A program made the position numbers and the translations under genes. This document shows, piece after piece, positions 34,734-43,886 of a DNA stretch of 64,000 bases; positions within the stretch are counted from its first letter, which is position 1; each line of letters starts with the position of its first letter. Source of the DNA: Candidatus Zixiibacteriota bacterium (GTDB lineage Bacteria; Zixibacteria; MSB-5A5; GN15; FEB-12). Under the pieces are notes generated by a model. The model was not told the origin of the DNA. It saw only the letters and a list, made by a program, of their open reading frames with translations, and made no database searches. The stretch lies in contig CP070674.1 of assembly GCA_020351995.1 (NCBI GenBank), positions 2,180,667 to 2,244,666 of the forward strand, in the 5' to 3' direction.

Positions 34734-36437
34734 ATGGCTGAGAAACATACATTCGATAGAATTGGCTGGTTTTTACCGCTCAGACTGGCTCACTATATAG
34801 TTTTGTTTGCGGTAGTGGTGTTGTGGATGAGCTACCCCCGGTTCATGCAACCCCAGTTCATAATCTATTCCGCCTGCACTCTTCTGTTCTCGATTCTTCT
34901 GGCACTTGGCAACAAGCACAACTTAAAGAACGTAACGGCCGTTGTTATCGGGCTTCAGTTTCTGTTTGAGATCGTCCTCGAATCCGGAATCATCTATTCC
35001 ACCGGAAACGTCAATTCGCCCTTCTCGGCCCTCTTTATCCTGACTATTGTCGCGGCCGCCCTGATTTACCGACTCCTCGGCACTCTGGTTATAGCTTCGC
35101 TGGTTTCTGTCGCGTATACCTTCATAATCTGGCTCGGATTGTCATCCGGGGAGTCGCACGAACTGTCCATCCAGACCCTCAGGACAGTATTCTCCACTGA
35201 CGAGAGCGTCTTCTATTCAATCTTTCTCCATATTCTCATCTTTTACCTGGTGGCCTTTATTTCAGGGTACCTCGCCGAGAGGCTTAAACAACGAGACCGA
35301 CAGCTCGAAGACACTTCCCTCGCCCTTAAGAAAGCAAAACTTGAAACTGACGATATACTCCGGCACCTCAACTCTGGCCTGCTGACGATCGACTCCAGCG
35401 GATGTATCATCTATTTTAATCGGGCCGCCGAGAGAATACTTGGGTATAAAGAAGAAGATGTCAAGGGTATGCACTGCGAGGAAGCCTTCGCCGAACGCAT
35501 GCCGGGGCTGGCCAGACGCCTGATGGACGGCATAGAAAACCACGTCGAGCACCCGAGAGTCGAACTGGAAATCGTTAACACTGACGGAAAAGTCGTTCCC
35601 CTCGGTCTGTCGACCTCAATTCTTACTCAGGAGGCCAGGGAAATGCGGGGGATCATCGCTATATTTTCCGACCTGACTGAAGCCAAGCGTCTTGAGGCAA
35701 AAATGCGCACGGCCGATCGGCTGGCCGCCGTCGGCGAACTGTCGGCCTCGATCGCGCACGAAATACGGAACCCGCTGGCTGCTATCGCCGGTTCCGTGGA
35801 AGTCCTCAAAAAAGATGTTCAGGTTTCCGGCGAAGATGAGCGACTGATGAATCTTATCATTAAAGAATCGGATCGCCTGACTAATATCCTCACGGAATTT
35901 CTGTCATATGCCAGGATCGATCGGGCCGCCTACAACAAGGTTGAACTCTGCCACCTGGTGAGCGATGTTATTGAGATGCTGTACCACCACCGTGACCTGG
36001 GCGGTCGGGCCGATTTCAAGATTGAATCCGAAGAATCATTTGTCTACGTGGTCGGGGATGAAGACCTGATAAAGCAGTTACTGTTGAACCTGGCCGTAAA
36101 CGCCTGCGAGTCTTTCGAGGGCGATGCGGGACAGGTTGTGTTCCGATTCTTATCGGACCGTCAGAACAATAAGATTCTGCTGCACATTCACGACAACGGA
36201 CCCGGAATAAAACCGGAGTATATAAAGAAGATTTACCAACCCTTTTTCTCGACAAAGAAGGAAGGAACCGGCCTGGGACTATCCATCGTCCACCGGATTT
36301 GTACCGCCTTGAAGCTGAAGGTAGATGTCCATTCTGAACCCGGAAAGGGTACAACTTTCATTGTCGAGTTCGATATCTATGCCCCGGAGCCACCGACGCA
36401 GTCCGAAACAAGCCCGGAGTTGACAGCTAACCAGTGA
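34734..36437 (+). CDS. PilS-like membrane sensor histidine kinase with PAS domain
   Basis: This 567-residue kinase has six N-terminal membrane spans (about 15-185), a PAS domain (about 205-320, 'SSGCIIYFNRAAERILGYKEED'), a HisKA domain with His342 in SIAHEIRNPLAAIAGSVEVL, and a HATPase domain with NLAVNACESF, DNGPGI and GTGLGLSIV. The six-span sensor plus PAS plus the NtrB-like H-box match PilS, which senses pilin in the membrane and controls pilin transcription through PilR. No PilR-like regulator is encoded in the window. The start lies directly after a hairpin and has no free ribosome-binding site; no good alternative start precedes the first membrane span. Confidence 0.87.
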   Translation: MAEKHTFDRIGWFLPLRLAHYIVLFAVVVLWMSYPRFMQPQFIIYSACTLLFSILLALGNKHNLKNVTAVVIGLQFLFEIVLESGIIYSTGNVNSPFSALFILTIVAAALIYRLLGTLVIASLVSVAYTFIIWLGLSSGESHELSIQTLRTVFSTDESVFYSIFLHILIFYLVAFISGYLAERLKQRDRQLEDTSLALKKAKLETDDILRHLNSGLLTIDSSGCIIYFNRAAERILGYKEEDVKGMHCEEAFAERMPGLARRLMDGIENHVEHPRVELEIVNTDGKVVPLGLSTSILTQEAREMRGIIAIFSDLTEAKRLEAKMRTADRLAAVGELSASIAHEIRNPLAAIAGSVEVLKKDVQVSGEDERLMNLIIKESDRLTNILTEFLSYARIDRAAYNKVELCHLVSDVIEMLYHHRDLGGRADFKIESEESFVYVVGDEDLIKQLLLNLAVNACESFEGDAGQVVFRFLSDRQNNKILLHIHDNGPGIKPEYIKKIYQPFFSTKKEGTGLGLSIVHRICTALKLKVDVHSEPGKGTTFIVEFDIYAPEPPTQSETSPELTANQ

Positions 36438-36532
36438 GTACATGTCTGGTTAGCAGGAGATTGCACTTGTTTTTCCGGAGACAATGCATAATTTAGAGGA
36501 TTGCCAATAACTCAAATGGAGACGCTAAAGTA

Positions 36533-38290
36533 ATGCTGCTACGTTTTTCTACCATCTTGGCCGCTGTCCTGTTTCTGCTGGTCGGTTGCCGTCCGACCAT
36601 GGTTACACAGGAAAACGCTCAGGGCTTTGATTATGTCATTGTCGAGGGTGATCAATCATTCGAAGTGACCATGGCTCAACTATATAATGAATTGAAAGGG
36701 AGCAAGCTGTTCCCCGGGGGTGGGATCGTTGAACCAGATTCCATCGAGATAGTACTCGATAGTATAGTCTTGGATACTCTTGACGGATTCGAAGCTGCCT
36801 TCGTTGATCTTGAGAGTAACTATGAATTGCATCGCCAGTACAAATCCCGCTATCGAGACGCGTTGATCGCTGGTTATCTTGATAAATTTGTGTACGGCAA
36901 AGTCGAGATAGATTCTCAGGCGGTGGCTGACTTTTATTTCAGTCGGCCGGATCTCTTTACGCTGCCGGAAAGGGTTTTTGTTTATCATATCCTGATAGCT
37001 GCCAAAGGACTCAGATACGGGCCGGATTCGCTCTTGTATGAAGATATGACAAGACCCGAAGTCGAGGCTGAAGCGGAAAAGGTGAGTCGGGAAATTCGAA
37101 GTATGATTGACTCACCGGAATCGTTCAAAGAGATTGCGGCCCAGTACTCTCATGACACTACCGCCCGCAGTTCCGGAGGCCTGGTCGGATGGGCCGAGCG
37201 AGGTCTGTACCTTCACCCCTTTGACTCGGTGGCCTTCGCGATGAAGCCCGGCGACATATCGGACCCCTATGAGGACTCATATGGCTGGCATATTGTGATG
37301 GTTGAGGATTATCAGGCAGAGGGCATGCCGCCTTTAAATGCCCAGACATACCTGGCCGCGGCCGAAAATTATCGAATAGCCCAGGCTAACATTATCGGCG
37401 CCAGCCTTATGGATACCCTGATGGATGGGATCGAAGTCAGATTCAACGAAACTCTGATGGATACCAACTTGTACTTTGTCGATATCCGGGAGTGGGTAGC
37501 TATAGTCAACGGTCAGGATACTATTGAGTGCAATGATGCTCGAGGGCCAGAGTTGAAAATGCGGAATCAGTATCAAGTGGCCAACACAACTGCCGAGCAG
37601 AAGAGATTCATGCTCTTGGAATTGGCCCGCAAGTACAAGCTTATCCAGGCCGCCAGGGCTACAGGTATCGACACTCTTCCTGAAATCGTTTCCGAGAGAA
37701 GAGGCCTGTGGCACAAATACTCGAAAACCATTGTAAAGCGATCATATGCCATCGATCCATACTGGCGCGCTCCCGACAGTGTCGTCGAGAGCTATTATAA
37801 CGAGCACTTCGCGGAGTTCAATCCGGCCAAGCCGATGAAAGTCCAGCACATTATCGTTCAGGATTCCCTTTTTGCTGATTTCTTGCGAGATCAAGCTATG
37901 TCAGGCTACGAATTCCTGGACCTTGCTGAAGAGTACTTCTCCGCGGATAAAGCCGATCGTCGAAAACTTGCCGACCTTGGCGACATTGGCGAGAATGACG
38001 TCTCCAACGAGTTCTGGGAGAGGGCCAGGCAAACGGTTCTGGGCGAAGTTTCGCACCCGGTCAGAACCGAACAGGGCTTCCATATCATAAAAGTCCTTGA
38101 GCGTCGGGACGCCAAGTCTCTGGGTCAGGCCGGCCCTGATATCCAGCAACTTATGAAGGAAATACGACGCCAGGACCTCATCCGAGACCATTACGAAAGC
38201 TTGAAGAAGAAGTATAATGTAAAATTCAAGGGTAAGATTGTCCCGGTTCATCTCGAACCATTAGCAATGCGCACCCCATTCGAATGGTAG
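36533..38290 (+). CDS. Lipoprotein with two parvulin-type peptidyl-prolyl isomerase domains
   Basis: This 585-residue protein has a lipoprotein signal with lipobox LLVGC (Cys19), so it should be anchored in the periplasm-facing membrane. The first rotamase domain, about 140-265, has 'VFVYHILIAAKG' and 'YSHDTTARSSGGLVGWAERG' with SYGWHIVMVEDY. The second, about 430-560, has MKVQHIIVQDS and TEQGFHIIKVLERRD. This SurA/PrsA-like two-domain layout suggests a foldase for exported or outer-membrane proteins, useful in an organism exporting many beta-rich proteins. The second domain has lost the Gly-Gly motif of the first, so it may be non-catalytic. Its end overlaps the next gene by seven bases. Confidence 0.87.
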   Translation: MLLRFSTILAAVLFLLVGCRPTMVTQENAQGFDYVIVEGDQSFEVTMAQLYNELKGSKLFPGGGIVEPDSIEIVLDSIVLDTLDGFEAAFVDLESNYELHRQYKSRYRDALIAGYLDKFVYGKVEIDSQAVADFYFSRPDLFTLPERVFVYHILIAAKGLRYGPDSLLYEDMTRPEVEAEAEKVSREIRSMIDSPESFKEIAAQYSHDTTARSSGGLVGWAERGLYLHPFDSVAFAMKPGDISDPYEDSYGWHIVMVEDYQAEGMPPLNAQTYLAAAENYRIAQANIIGASLMDTLMDGIEVRFNETLMDTNLYFVDIREWVAIVNGQDTIECNDARGPELKMRNQYQVANTTAEQKRFMLLELARKYKLIQAARATGIDTLPEIVSERRGLWHKYSKTIVKRSYAIDPYWRAPDSVVESYYNEHFAEFNPAKPMKVQHIIVQDSLFADFLRDQAMSGYEFLDLAEEYFSADKADRRKLADLGDIGENDVSNEFWERARQTVLGEVSHPVRTEQGFHIIKVLERRDAKSLGQAGPDIQQLMKEIRRQDLIRDHYESLKKKYNVKFKGKIVPVHLEPLAMRTPFEW

Positions 38291-38913
38291 CCGATAACAG
38301 TAGTTGCGAAAACCAGATAAGTTTTCATCAGGAGATTTTCCGCAAGGGCACCCATATGTTTGCCCTGGTCATCCCCGGTGGATACTATTTTCTCAAGTTA
38401 TCACGGGCAGATATGCTCATGATAATGATCCCAATTGCTACGGCCATGCTGATTATCGACATCTCCCGCCTAAGGCAATGGCGATTCTGGACTTCCTTCG
38501 CCAGGAAAATCGGCGGGTCACTCATTCGCCATCACGAGCAGGCCGGTGATTTTACAGGTGCTTCATATATACTTATCTCAGTTTGCTTAACAGTTGCTTT
38601 ATTCACTAAACCCATTGCCATTGCGGCCCTCTCGTTTATCATCGTCGGCGATACGTTCGCGGCCATCATTGGGCGCAAATTTGGACGGCACAGATTCTAC
38701 CGCAACAAAACGATTGAGGGCTCGCTGGCTTGCCTTGGGGGCACCCTGATCACGGCTATGTTGTTGCCAGATATCGGGTTAATGTTGGCGGTCGTCGGCG
38801 CCGTGATAGCCGTAATTGTTGAGGCTTTTCCCCTCGGAGTGGATGATAATATATCCGTCCCACTTGTCACAGGTCTTGTCATGACCCTCCTGGTCAAATT
38901 GCCCACATTTTAG
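38284..38913 (+). CDS. Dolichol/phosphatidate kinase-like membrane protein (SEC59/DGK1/VTE5 family)
   Basis: This 209-residue protein has six or seven membrane spans. The diagnostic region is 'VGDTFAAIIGRKFGRHRFYR' followed by NKTIEGSLACLGG, matching CTP-dependent polyprenol, diacylglycerol or phytol kinases. EIFRKGTHMFAL near the N-terminus matches the family's R-K-x-x-H motif. It probably phosphorylates a lipid alcohol or diacylglycerol; the substrate is not predictable. It overlaps the foldase gene by seven bases and is therefore translated with it, although the functional link is unclear. Confidence 0.82.
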   Translation: MVADNSSCENQISFHQEIFRKGTHMFALVIPGGYYFLKLSRADMLMIMIPIATAMLIIDISRLRQWRFWTSFARKIGGSLIRHHEQAGDFTGASYILISVCLTVALFTKPIAIAALSFIIVGDTFAAIIGRKFGRHRFYRNKTIEGSLACLGGTLITAMLLPDIGLMLAVVGAVIAVIVEAFPLGVDDNISVPLVTGLVMTLLVKLPTF

Positions 38914-38923
38914 CAGATTATTG

Positions 38924-38952
38924 TTGATAGTCGTTCGTATAATCTTTATAAG
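38924..38952 (+). promoter_or_regulatory. Promoter of the cold-shock gene
   Basis: TTGATA (38924-38929), a 17-base spacer and TATAAG (38947-38952) give a strong match; a second exact TATAAT lies at 38938-38943. The leader to the ATG at 39000 is about 40 bases. Confidence 0.6.
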
Positions 38953-38999
38953 AGAACGTACAGGGGAATCTAACCAAAATCTTCCACGGAGGATTCTTG

Positions 39000-39206
39000 A
39001 TGTCTAAGGGCAAGGTCAAGTACTTCAATGACACCAAAGGGTGGGGCTTTATAGCCGGCGAGGATACCGATCAGGACGTTTATGTCCACTACACGGCGAT
39101 CAATATGGATGGATACAAGACACTCAAGGAAGGTCAGGAAGTTTTGTATGAGTTGACCGAGACAGGGAAGGGATACCAGGCCAAGAACGTAACCCCACAA
39201 GAATGA
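39000..39206 (+). CDS. Cold-shock domain protein (CspA family)
   Basis: This 68-residue protein is a single cold-shock domain that binds single-stranded RNA or DNA and melts RNA structure. RNP1 is KGWGFI and RNP2 is VYVHYTAI, the latter with Tyr instead of the usual Phe at two ring positions. The N-terminus GKVKYFNDTKGWGFI is typical. GGAGG lies eight bases before the ATG; an in-frame TTG three bases upstream is not preferred. It has its own promoter and a terminator, so it is a single-gene unit. Confidence 0.93.
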   Translation: MSKGKVKYFNDTKGWGFIAGEDTDQDVYVHYTAINMDGYKTLKEGQEVLYELTETGKGYQAKNVTPQE

Positions 39207-39234
39207 ACCGTTAACACTAACTACGAATTTAGAG

Positions 39235-39266
39235 GCCACCCGTTACGTGCGGGTGGCTTTTCTGTT
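39235..39266 (+). terminator. Rho-independent terminator of the cold-shock gene
   Basis: GCCACCCG (39235-39242) and CGGGTGGC (39250-39257) form a perfect eight-base stem with a seven-base loop, followed by TTTTCTGTT. Confidence 0.85.
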
Positions 39267-39293
39267 AGTGGTCGTAACCGTGATTTCCCGCTT

Positions 39294-39321
39294 TTGAAAT
39301 TCGAATAATATTTCGTATATT
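39294..39321 (+). promoter_or_regulatory. Promoter of the threonine aldolase gene, probably leaderless
   Basis: TTGAAA (39294-39299), 16 bases and TATATT (39316-39321) end seven bases before the ATG at 39329. No ribosome-binding site is present, so the transcript probably begins at the start codon. Confidence 0.55.
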
Positions 39322-39328
39322 GTCTCCC

Positions 39329-40354
39329 ATGAAAATCATAGATCTCCGTTCGGATACTGTCACCAGGCCATCACCTCAAATGCGCCGGGCCATAGCCGAG
39401 GCCGCTGTTGGCGATGACGTTTTCGGTGACGACCCAACCGTTACCGAACTCGAGCGCTATACGGCGCAGTTGCTTGGAAAAGAGGCCGCTCTTTTTGTCC
39501 CTTCGGGAACCATGAGTAATCAGATCTGCCTGAAGGCCCATTCTCGCCCGGGATGGGAGCTTATTTGCGACAGGGAGTGCCATGTGGTCAATTACGAAGT
39601 AGCCGGACCGGCCGTTCATTCCAGTCTGCTGGTGAACCTGATTACTACCGAATATGGAATGATTACAGCTGATGTCATCCGCCGATCAATTCGCCCGAAG
39701 AATATTCACTGCCCGGAGACGAAGATGGTGGCCCTGGAGAATACCCATAATCATCACGGGGGGACAATTCTACCTCACGACGAGGTTCTGAAGGTCAAAG
39801 AGGTCTGTGATGAATTCGGTTTGATTCTCCATCTCGACGGAGCGCGGATCTGGAATGCCCATGTCGCCACCGGCAGATCCCTGCCTGAACTGGCAGTACC
39901 TTTCGATTCTGTTTCGGTTTGTCTGTCAAAAGGTCTCGGGGCGCCTATCGGTTCTCTCTCGGTGGGCTCGGCGGAGTTCATTGACAGGTGCCGACGGGTG
40001 AGAAAGCTGTTCGGAGGCGGTATGCGGCAGGTCGGCATCATCGCGGCGGCTGGCTTGTACGCGCTTCAGAACAACATCGACCGTCTCTCCGAGGATCACG
40101 CCAACGCCAGATTCCTCGCTGAAGAATTGGATCAAATTGACGGCCTCAGCGTTGACATGGTGAGGGTGCAAACGAATATTATCCTTGTTAACATCCTTAC
40201 CGACGAGTCGGCAGTATCAATGCTTGACAAGATGAAAGAAGTCTCTGTTTTGGGAGTGCCCTTCGGGCCCAAACAGATCAGGTTCGTAACCCATCTTGAC
40301 GTCAGTCGAAGCGACTGTGAAGAGGCGCTAGGTCGACTTACGAATATTCTTTGA
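39329..40354 (+). CDS. ltaE: Low-specificity L-threonine aldolase (PLP fold type I)
   Basis: This 341-residue enzyme cleaves L-threonine or L-allo-threonine to glycine and acetaldehyde. Landmarks are the N-terminal DLRSDTVTRPSPQMRRA, GDDVFGDDPTV, the substrate-binding 'ALENTHNHHGGTILP', the PLP-contacting 'LHLDGARIWNAHVATG' and the PLP lysine in CLSKGLGAPIGS, followed by RKLFGGGMRQVG. All fit the threonine aldolase family closely. An in-frame TTG lies nine bases upstream, but the ATG fits the promoter position and the family N-terminus. Confidence 0.94.
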   Translation: MKIIDLRSDTVTRPSPQMRRAIAEAAVGDDVFGDDPTVTELERYTAQLLGKEAALFVPSGTMSNQICLKAHSRPGWELICDRECHVVNYEVAGPAVHSSLLVNLITTEYGMITADVIRRSIRPKNIHCPETKMVALENTHNHHGGTILPHDEVLKVKEVCDEFGLILHLDGARIWNAHVATGRSLPELAVPFDSVSVCLSKGLGAPIGSLSVGSAEFIDRCRRVRKLFGGGMRQVGIIAAAGLYALQNNIDRLSEDHANARFLAEELDQIDGLSVDMVRVQTNIILVNILTDESAVSMLDKMKEVSVLGVPFGPKQIRFVTHLDVSRSDCEEALGRLTNIL

Positions 40355-40376
40355 CCAGCTATAACAGCCCGCAGGT

Positions 40377-41147
40377 ATGAACGGAAACAAAATTATAATT
40401 CTGGGCTCCTCATCAGGATTACCCCAGGCCGGTCGGGCCTGTTCGGGGTACGCGCTCAAAACAGGGGACAGCCTTTCCCTGATCGACTGCGGGGGAGGCG
40501 TAACCTCTTCATTTCTCAGGAGGGGCTTAAATCCACTCGCCGTTGAACGTATATTCATAAGCCACACCCATCCGGACCACGTGATCGAACTACCCCTGTT
40601 TCTTCAGTTGCTGCACCTCGAAAAACGCCGGGAACCGGTGAAGCTGTATCTGCCGGCCGACTTCGTGGAACCCATGCGCCGGTTTCTTCCAGCCCTTTAT
40701 ATAATCGAAGATAAGCTGCCCTTTGAGCTTGATATAGTTGGATACGAAGAAGGTTTTGAGTACAACGATGTCTTCAAATTAAAGGCTGTCGGAAACAAGC
40801 ATCTCAAAGCGTATAAAGAGTTGATCGAGATCAATCAACTCTCCAACAAGATGCAGTGTTGTTCTTTCGATATTGAAATTGATGGTAAGAGGGTCTTCTA
40901 TTCGGCCGATATCGCCACTTACGACGATATTCGACCCCACCTCGACGGCAGGGATGTCGTTATACTTGAGTCGACGCACGTCGCTCTGGAGGAGTTTATC
41001 GAACACGCTCGATCAATTAGTGTCGGACGATACGTGATTACGCATCTGGGAACCGATGAAGAGGTGGGCGAAATAAACCGGATGATTTCAAAAGCCGGCC
41101 TGGACAATGTCACCACCGCCGTTGATGGTATGGAAATTCCCCTTTGA
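40377..41147 (+). CDS. Metallo-beta-lactamase-fold hydrolase (RNase Z-like group)
   Basis: This 256-residue protein has the metal-binding motif HTHPDH (residues 63-68), the later ligands in 'FYSADIATYDDI' (Asp) and VITHLG (His), and 'ILGSSSGLPQAGRACSGYAL' at the N-terminus, as in RNase Z-like and phosphodiesterase-like members. The RNase Z exosite arm is not evident, and the motif has Pro where RNase Z usually has Gly or Gly/Ser, so tRNA 3' processing is not certain. It lies 22 bases after the threonine aldolase gene, probably in the same transcript, and converges with sdhB. Confidence 0.8.
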   Translation: MNGNKIIILGSSSGLPQAGRACSGYALKTGDSLSLIDCGGGVTSSFLRRGLNPLAVERIFISHTHPDHVIELPLFLQLLHLEKRREPVKLYLPADFVEPMRRFLPALYIIEDKLPFELDIVGYEEGFEYNDVFKLKAVGNKHLKAYKELIEINQLSNKMQCCSFDIEIDGKRVFYSADIATYDDIRPHLDGRDVVILESTHVALEEFIEHARSISVGRYVITHLGTDEEVGEINRMISKAGLDNVTTAVDGMEIPL

Positions 41148-41162
41148 TTAACGTGCTTGGAC

Positions 41163-41209
41163 TGGAAAAAGAAGACCCCGAATCCGGCCCATGCCCGATC
41201 CGGGGTCTT
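41163..41209 (-). terminator. Rho-independent terminator of sdhCAB
   Basis: On the minus strand AAGACCCCG and CGGGGTCTT (41201-41209 and 41172-41180) form a perfect nine-base outer stem with further inner pairing, followed by CTTTTTC. It lies between the convergent hydrolase gene and sdhB. Confidence 0.82.
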
Positions 41210-41229
41210 GTCGCTTACGAAGGATTGCC

Positions 41230-41973
41230 CTATTTTGCGATAGTGGCCATCAGGTATTCCCGGTTCATCTTGGCGATGAACCTGACCGAGATTTCCTTCG
41301 GGCAGGCCGCTTCGCACTCATAGTAGTTGGTGCAGTTACCGAATCCTTCTTCATCCATCTGGGCAATCATTTTCTCGACCCGCTGTTTTCGCTCAGCGTG
41401 TCCCTGTGGAAGCAGGGCAAACTGAGAGACTTTGGCCGAGACGAACAGCATCGCCGAAGCGTTCTTGCACGAGGCGACGCAGGCCCCACAGCCAATACAT
41501 GCCGCGGCATCGAAAGCGACGTCGGCGTTGGCCTTGGGTATGGGTAGGGCATTGGCGTCAGGGGCTCCTCCCGTATTTACGGAGACAAAACCGCCTGCCT
41601 GCATGACTCGGTCAAACGCGCTACGGTCAACGATCAGGTCTTTTGTGACGGGGAAAGCCTTGGCCCGCCACGGTTCAATGTAGATTGTATCGCCGTCTTT
41701 GAAGTGGCGCATGTGAAGCTGGCAAACGGTGGTCGCTTTCTCAGGTCCGTGCGCGCGCCCGTTGATCATCAGCGAGCACATTCCGCAAATACCTTCACGG
41801 CAGTCGTGATCGAAGGCAATCGGATCTACGCCTTCCTGAATAAGCCCCTCATTCACAACGTCGAGCATCTCCAGAAATGACATATGGTGATTGATGTCCC
41901 TCGCGTCGTATTTCTCGAGACTGCCTTTATCCTCGGCGTCCTTCTGACGCCATACATATAATGTCAGGTTCAT
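41230..41973 (-). CDS. sdhB: Succinate dehydrogenase/fumarate reductase iron-sulfur subunit
   Basis: This 247-residue subunit carries electrons from the flavoprotein to the membrane quinone site. The [2Fe-2S] cysteines are in [16 protein letters not shown] with a further Cys at TTVCQLH. The C-terminal ferredoxin-like part has [13 protein letters not shown] and '[15 protein letters not shown]' for the [4Fe-4S] and [3Fe-4S] clusters. Its sequence and length are those of the b558-type complexes of Bacteroidetes and Chlorobi. The start codon shares one base with the sdhA stop, so expression is coupled. A terminator follows. Confidence 0.95.
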   Translation of the reverse strand: MNLTLYVWRQKDAEDKGSLEKYDARDINHHMSFLEMLDVVNEGLIQEGVDPIAFDHDCREGICGMCSLMINGRAHGPEKATTVCQLHMRHFKDGDTIYIEPWRAKAFPVTKDLIVDRSAFDRVMQAGGFVSVNTGGAPDANALPIPKANADVAFDAAACIGCGACVASCKNASAMLFVSAKVSQFALLPQGHAERKQRVEKMIAQMDEEGFGNCTNYYECEAACPKEISVRFIAKMNREYLMATIAK

Positions 41974-43886
41974 TACTTGTAACTCCTTGTTGTCAGTTCG
42001 ACGTTCTCAAAAACAAGGGGTTCCTTATGTAAATTCGGCTCTTTGCCGACTCCAGTGTATTCCCATGCGGAAACGTAGCAGAAGTCTCTGTCGTTACGAA
42101 GGGCTTCGCCCTCTTCCGTCTGGTATTCTTCACGGAAATGAGCGCCGCAGGACTCCTCGCGGGTCAGTGCGTCATAGCACATGACCTCGCCGATTTCCAG
42201 AAAGTCCGCCACCCGGCCGGCAAGTTCCAGTTGCTGGTTGAGTTCATCGGCGGATCCCATAACCTTCAAGTCTTGCCAGAACTCTTCGCGTAGAGCGGGA
42301 ATTTCCTGCAGGGCCTTCTTCAAACCGGTAGCATTCCGGCCCATGCCGCAGTATTCCCACATTATCTTGCCCAGCGCCCGATGGAAAGTATCAGGGGAGC
42401 GCTTGCCGTTTATCGACAGAAGCTTGTTGATCCTCTCCTTGACTTCCTCCTCGGCCTTTTTGAATTCCGGATGGTCGGCTTTGATGTTGGACACACCGGC
42501 TCTCGCGAAGTGGTTGCCAAGGGTGTAGGGGAGAACAAAGTAACCATCGGCCAGACCCTGCATCAGTGCGCTGGCTCCCAGACGATTAGCTCCGTGATCG
42601 GAGAAGTTGGCCTCGCCCGCCACGAACAGGGCTGGAATGGTGCTCTCCAGGTTGTAGTCAACCCAGAGCCCACCCATGGTATAGTGCGAAGCGGGATAAA
42701 TACGCATCGGAACAGTATAGGGATCCTCGCCCGTGATGCGCTCGTACATCTGGAACAAATTGCCATAGCGCTCTTCAATGACGTTCTTTCCCAGTCGTTT
42801 TATGGCGTCGGCGAAATCCAGGTAAACCCCGACACCGGTCTCACCCACGCCGCGTCCGTCGTCGACCACTTCTTTAGCGCTACGTGATGAGATGTCGCGC
42901 GGGGCCAGGTTCCCGAAGCTCGGGTACTTGCGCTCGAGATAGTAATCGCGCTCGTCTTCAGGTATATCCGCGGCCGCGCGTTTGTCATCGCGGTTTTTCG
43001 GCACCCAGATCCGACCGTCATTGCGCAACGATTCGGACATCAGCGTGAGCTTGGATTGATATTCTCCGCTGACAGGGATGCAGGTGGGGTGAATCTGCGT
43101 GAAACAAGGGTTGGCGAACAGCGCGCCCTTCTTATAGGCTTTATAAGCTGCGGTTACGTTACAACCTTTGGCATAGGTGGCAAGATAAAATACGTTGCCG
43201 TAGCCGCCGGTGGCCAGTACGACCGCATCAGCAGCGTGAGAACTGATCTTCCCGGTAACCATATCGCGCACAACAATACCTCTGGCCCGGCCATCGACGA
43301 CCACGACGTCCAGCATCTCCGCGCGCGGATACATCCTGACCTGGCCTTTGCCTATCTGTCGCGAAAGGGCCGAGTAGGCGCCTAACAGCAACTGCTGGCC
43401 GGTCTGACCGCGAGCGTAAAATGTGCGCGAGACTTGGGCACCGCCAAAGGACCGATTATCCAGAAGGCCGCCGTAATCGCGGGCGAATGGTACACCCTGC
43501 GCGACGCACTGATCGATTATGTTATTGGCAACCTGGGCCAGACGATAGACATTTGCCTCGCGAGAACGGAAATCTCCGCCCTTGATTGTATCGTAGAACA
43601 GGCGCCAGGTTGAGTCACCGTCGTTCTGATAATTCTTGGAAGCGTTTATGCCACCTTGTGCGGCGATACTGTGCGCTCTGCGTGGCGAGTCCTGGTAGCA
43701 GAAGCAGGACACATTGTAACCTAATTCGGCCAGCGAGGCTGCTCCGGCCGCTCCCGCCAGTCCGGACCCGACCACGATAGCCGAGAATTTTCTCTTATTT
43801 GCGGGATTGACCAGCTTGCTTTCGAAGCGGTGCTTGTCCCATTTTTCTGCCAGAGGGCCCGAGGGGACTTTTGACTCCAGTTTCAT
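41973..43886 (-). CDS. sdhA: Succinate dehydrogenase/fumarate reductase flavoprotein subunit
   Basis: This 637-residue catalytic subunit interconverts succinate and fumarate. The FAD-binding motif is [19 protein letters not shown], and the His for covalent FAD lies in [14 protein letters not shown]. Active-site regions include '[23 protein letters not shown]', '[15 protein letters not shown]' and '[20 protein letters not shown]'. The long form (about 640 residues) with this wording is the b558-type flavoprotein of FCB bacteria rather than the proteobacterial form. It lies directly between sdhC and sdhB with no gap. Confidence 0.96.
   Translation of the reverse strand: MKLESKVPSGPLAEKWDKHRFESKLVNPANKRKFSAIVVGSGLAGAAGAASLAELGYNVSCFCYQDSPRRAHSIAAQGGINASKNYQNDGDSTWRLFYDTIKGGDFRSREANVYRLAQVANNIIDQCVAQGVPFARDYGGLLDNRSFGGAQVSRTFYARGQTGQQLLLGAYSALSRQIGKGQVRMYPRAEMLDVVVVDGRARGIVVRDMVTGKISSHAADAVVLATGGYGNVFYLATYAKGCNVTAAYKAYKKGALFANPCFTQIHPTCIPVSGEYQSKLTLMSESLRNDGRIWVPKNRDDKRAAADIPEDERDYYLERKYPSFGNLAPRDISSRSAKEVVDDGRGVGETGVGVYLDFADAIKRLGKNVIEERYGNLFQMYERITGEDPYTVPMRIYPASHYTMGGLWVDYNLESTIPALFVAGEANFSDHGANRLGASALMQGLADGYFVLPYTLGNHFARAGVSNIKADHPEFKKAEEEVKERINKLLSINGKRSPDTFHRALGKIMWEYCGMGRNATGLKKALQEIPALREEFWQDLKVMGSADELNQQLELAGRVADFLEIGEVMCYDALTREESCGAHFREEYQTEEGEALRNDRDFCYVSAWEYTGVGKEPNLHKEPLVFENVELTTRSYK

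Noticed and set aside
42381-42887. Plus-strand frames inside sdhA
   Set aside because: sdhA is unambiguous on the minus strand with all cofactor motifs.
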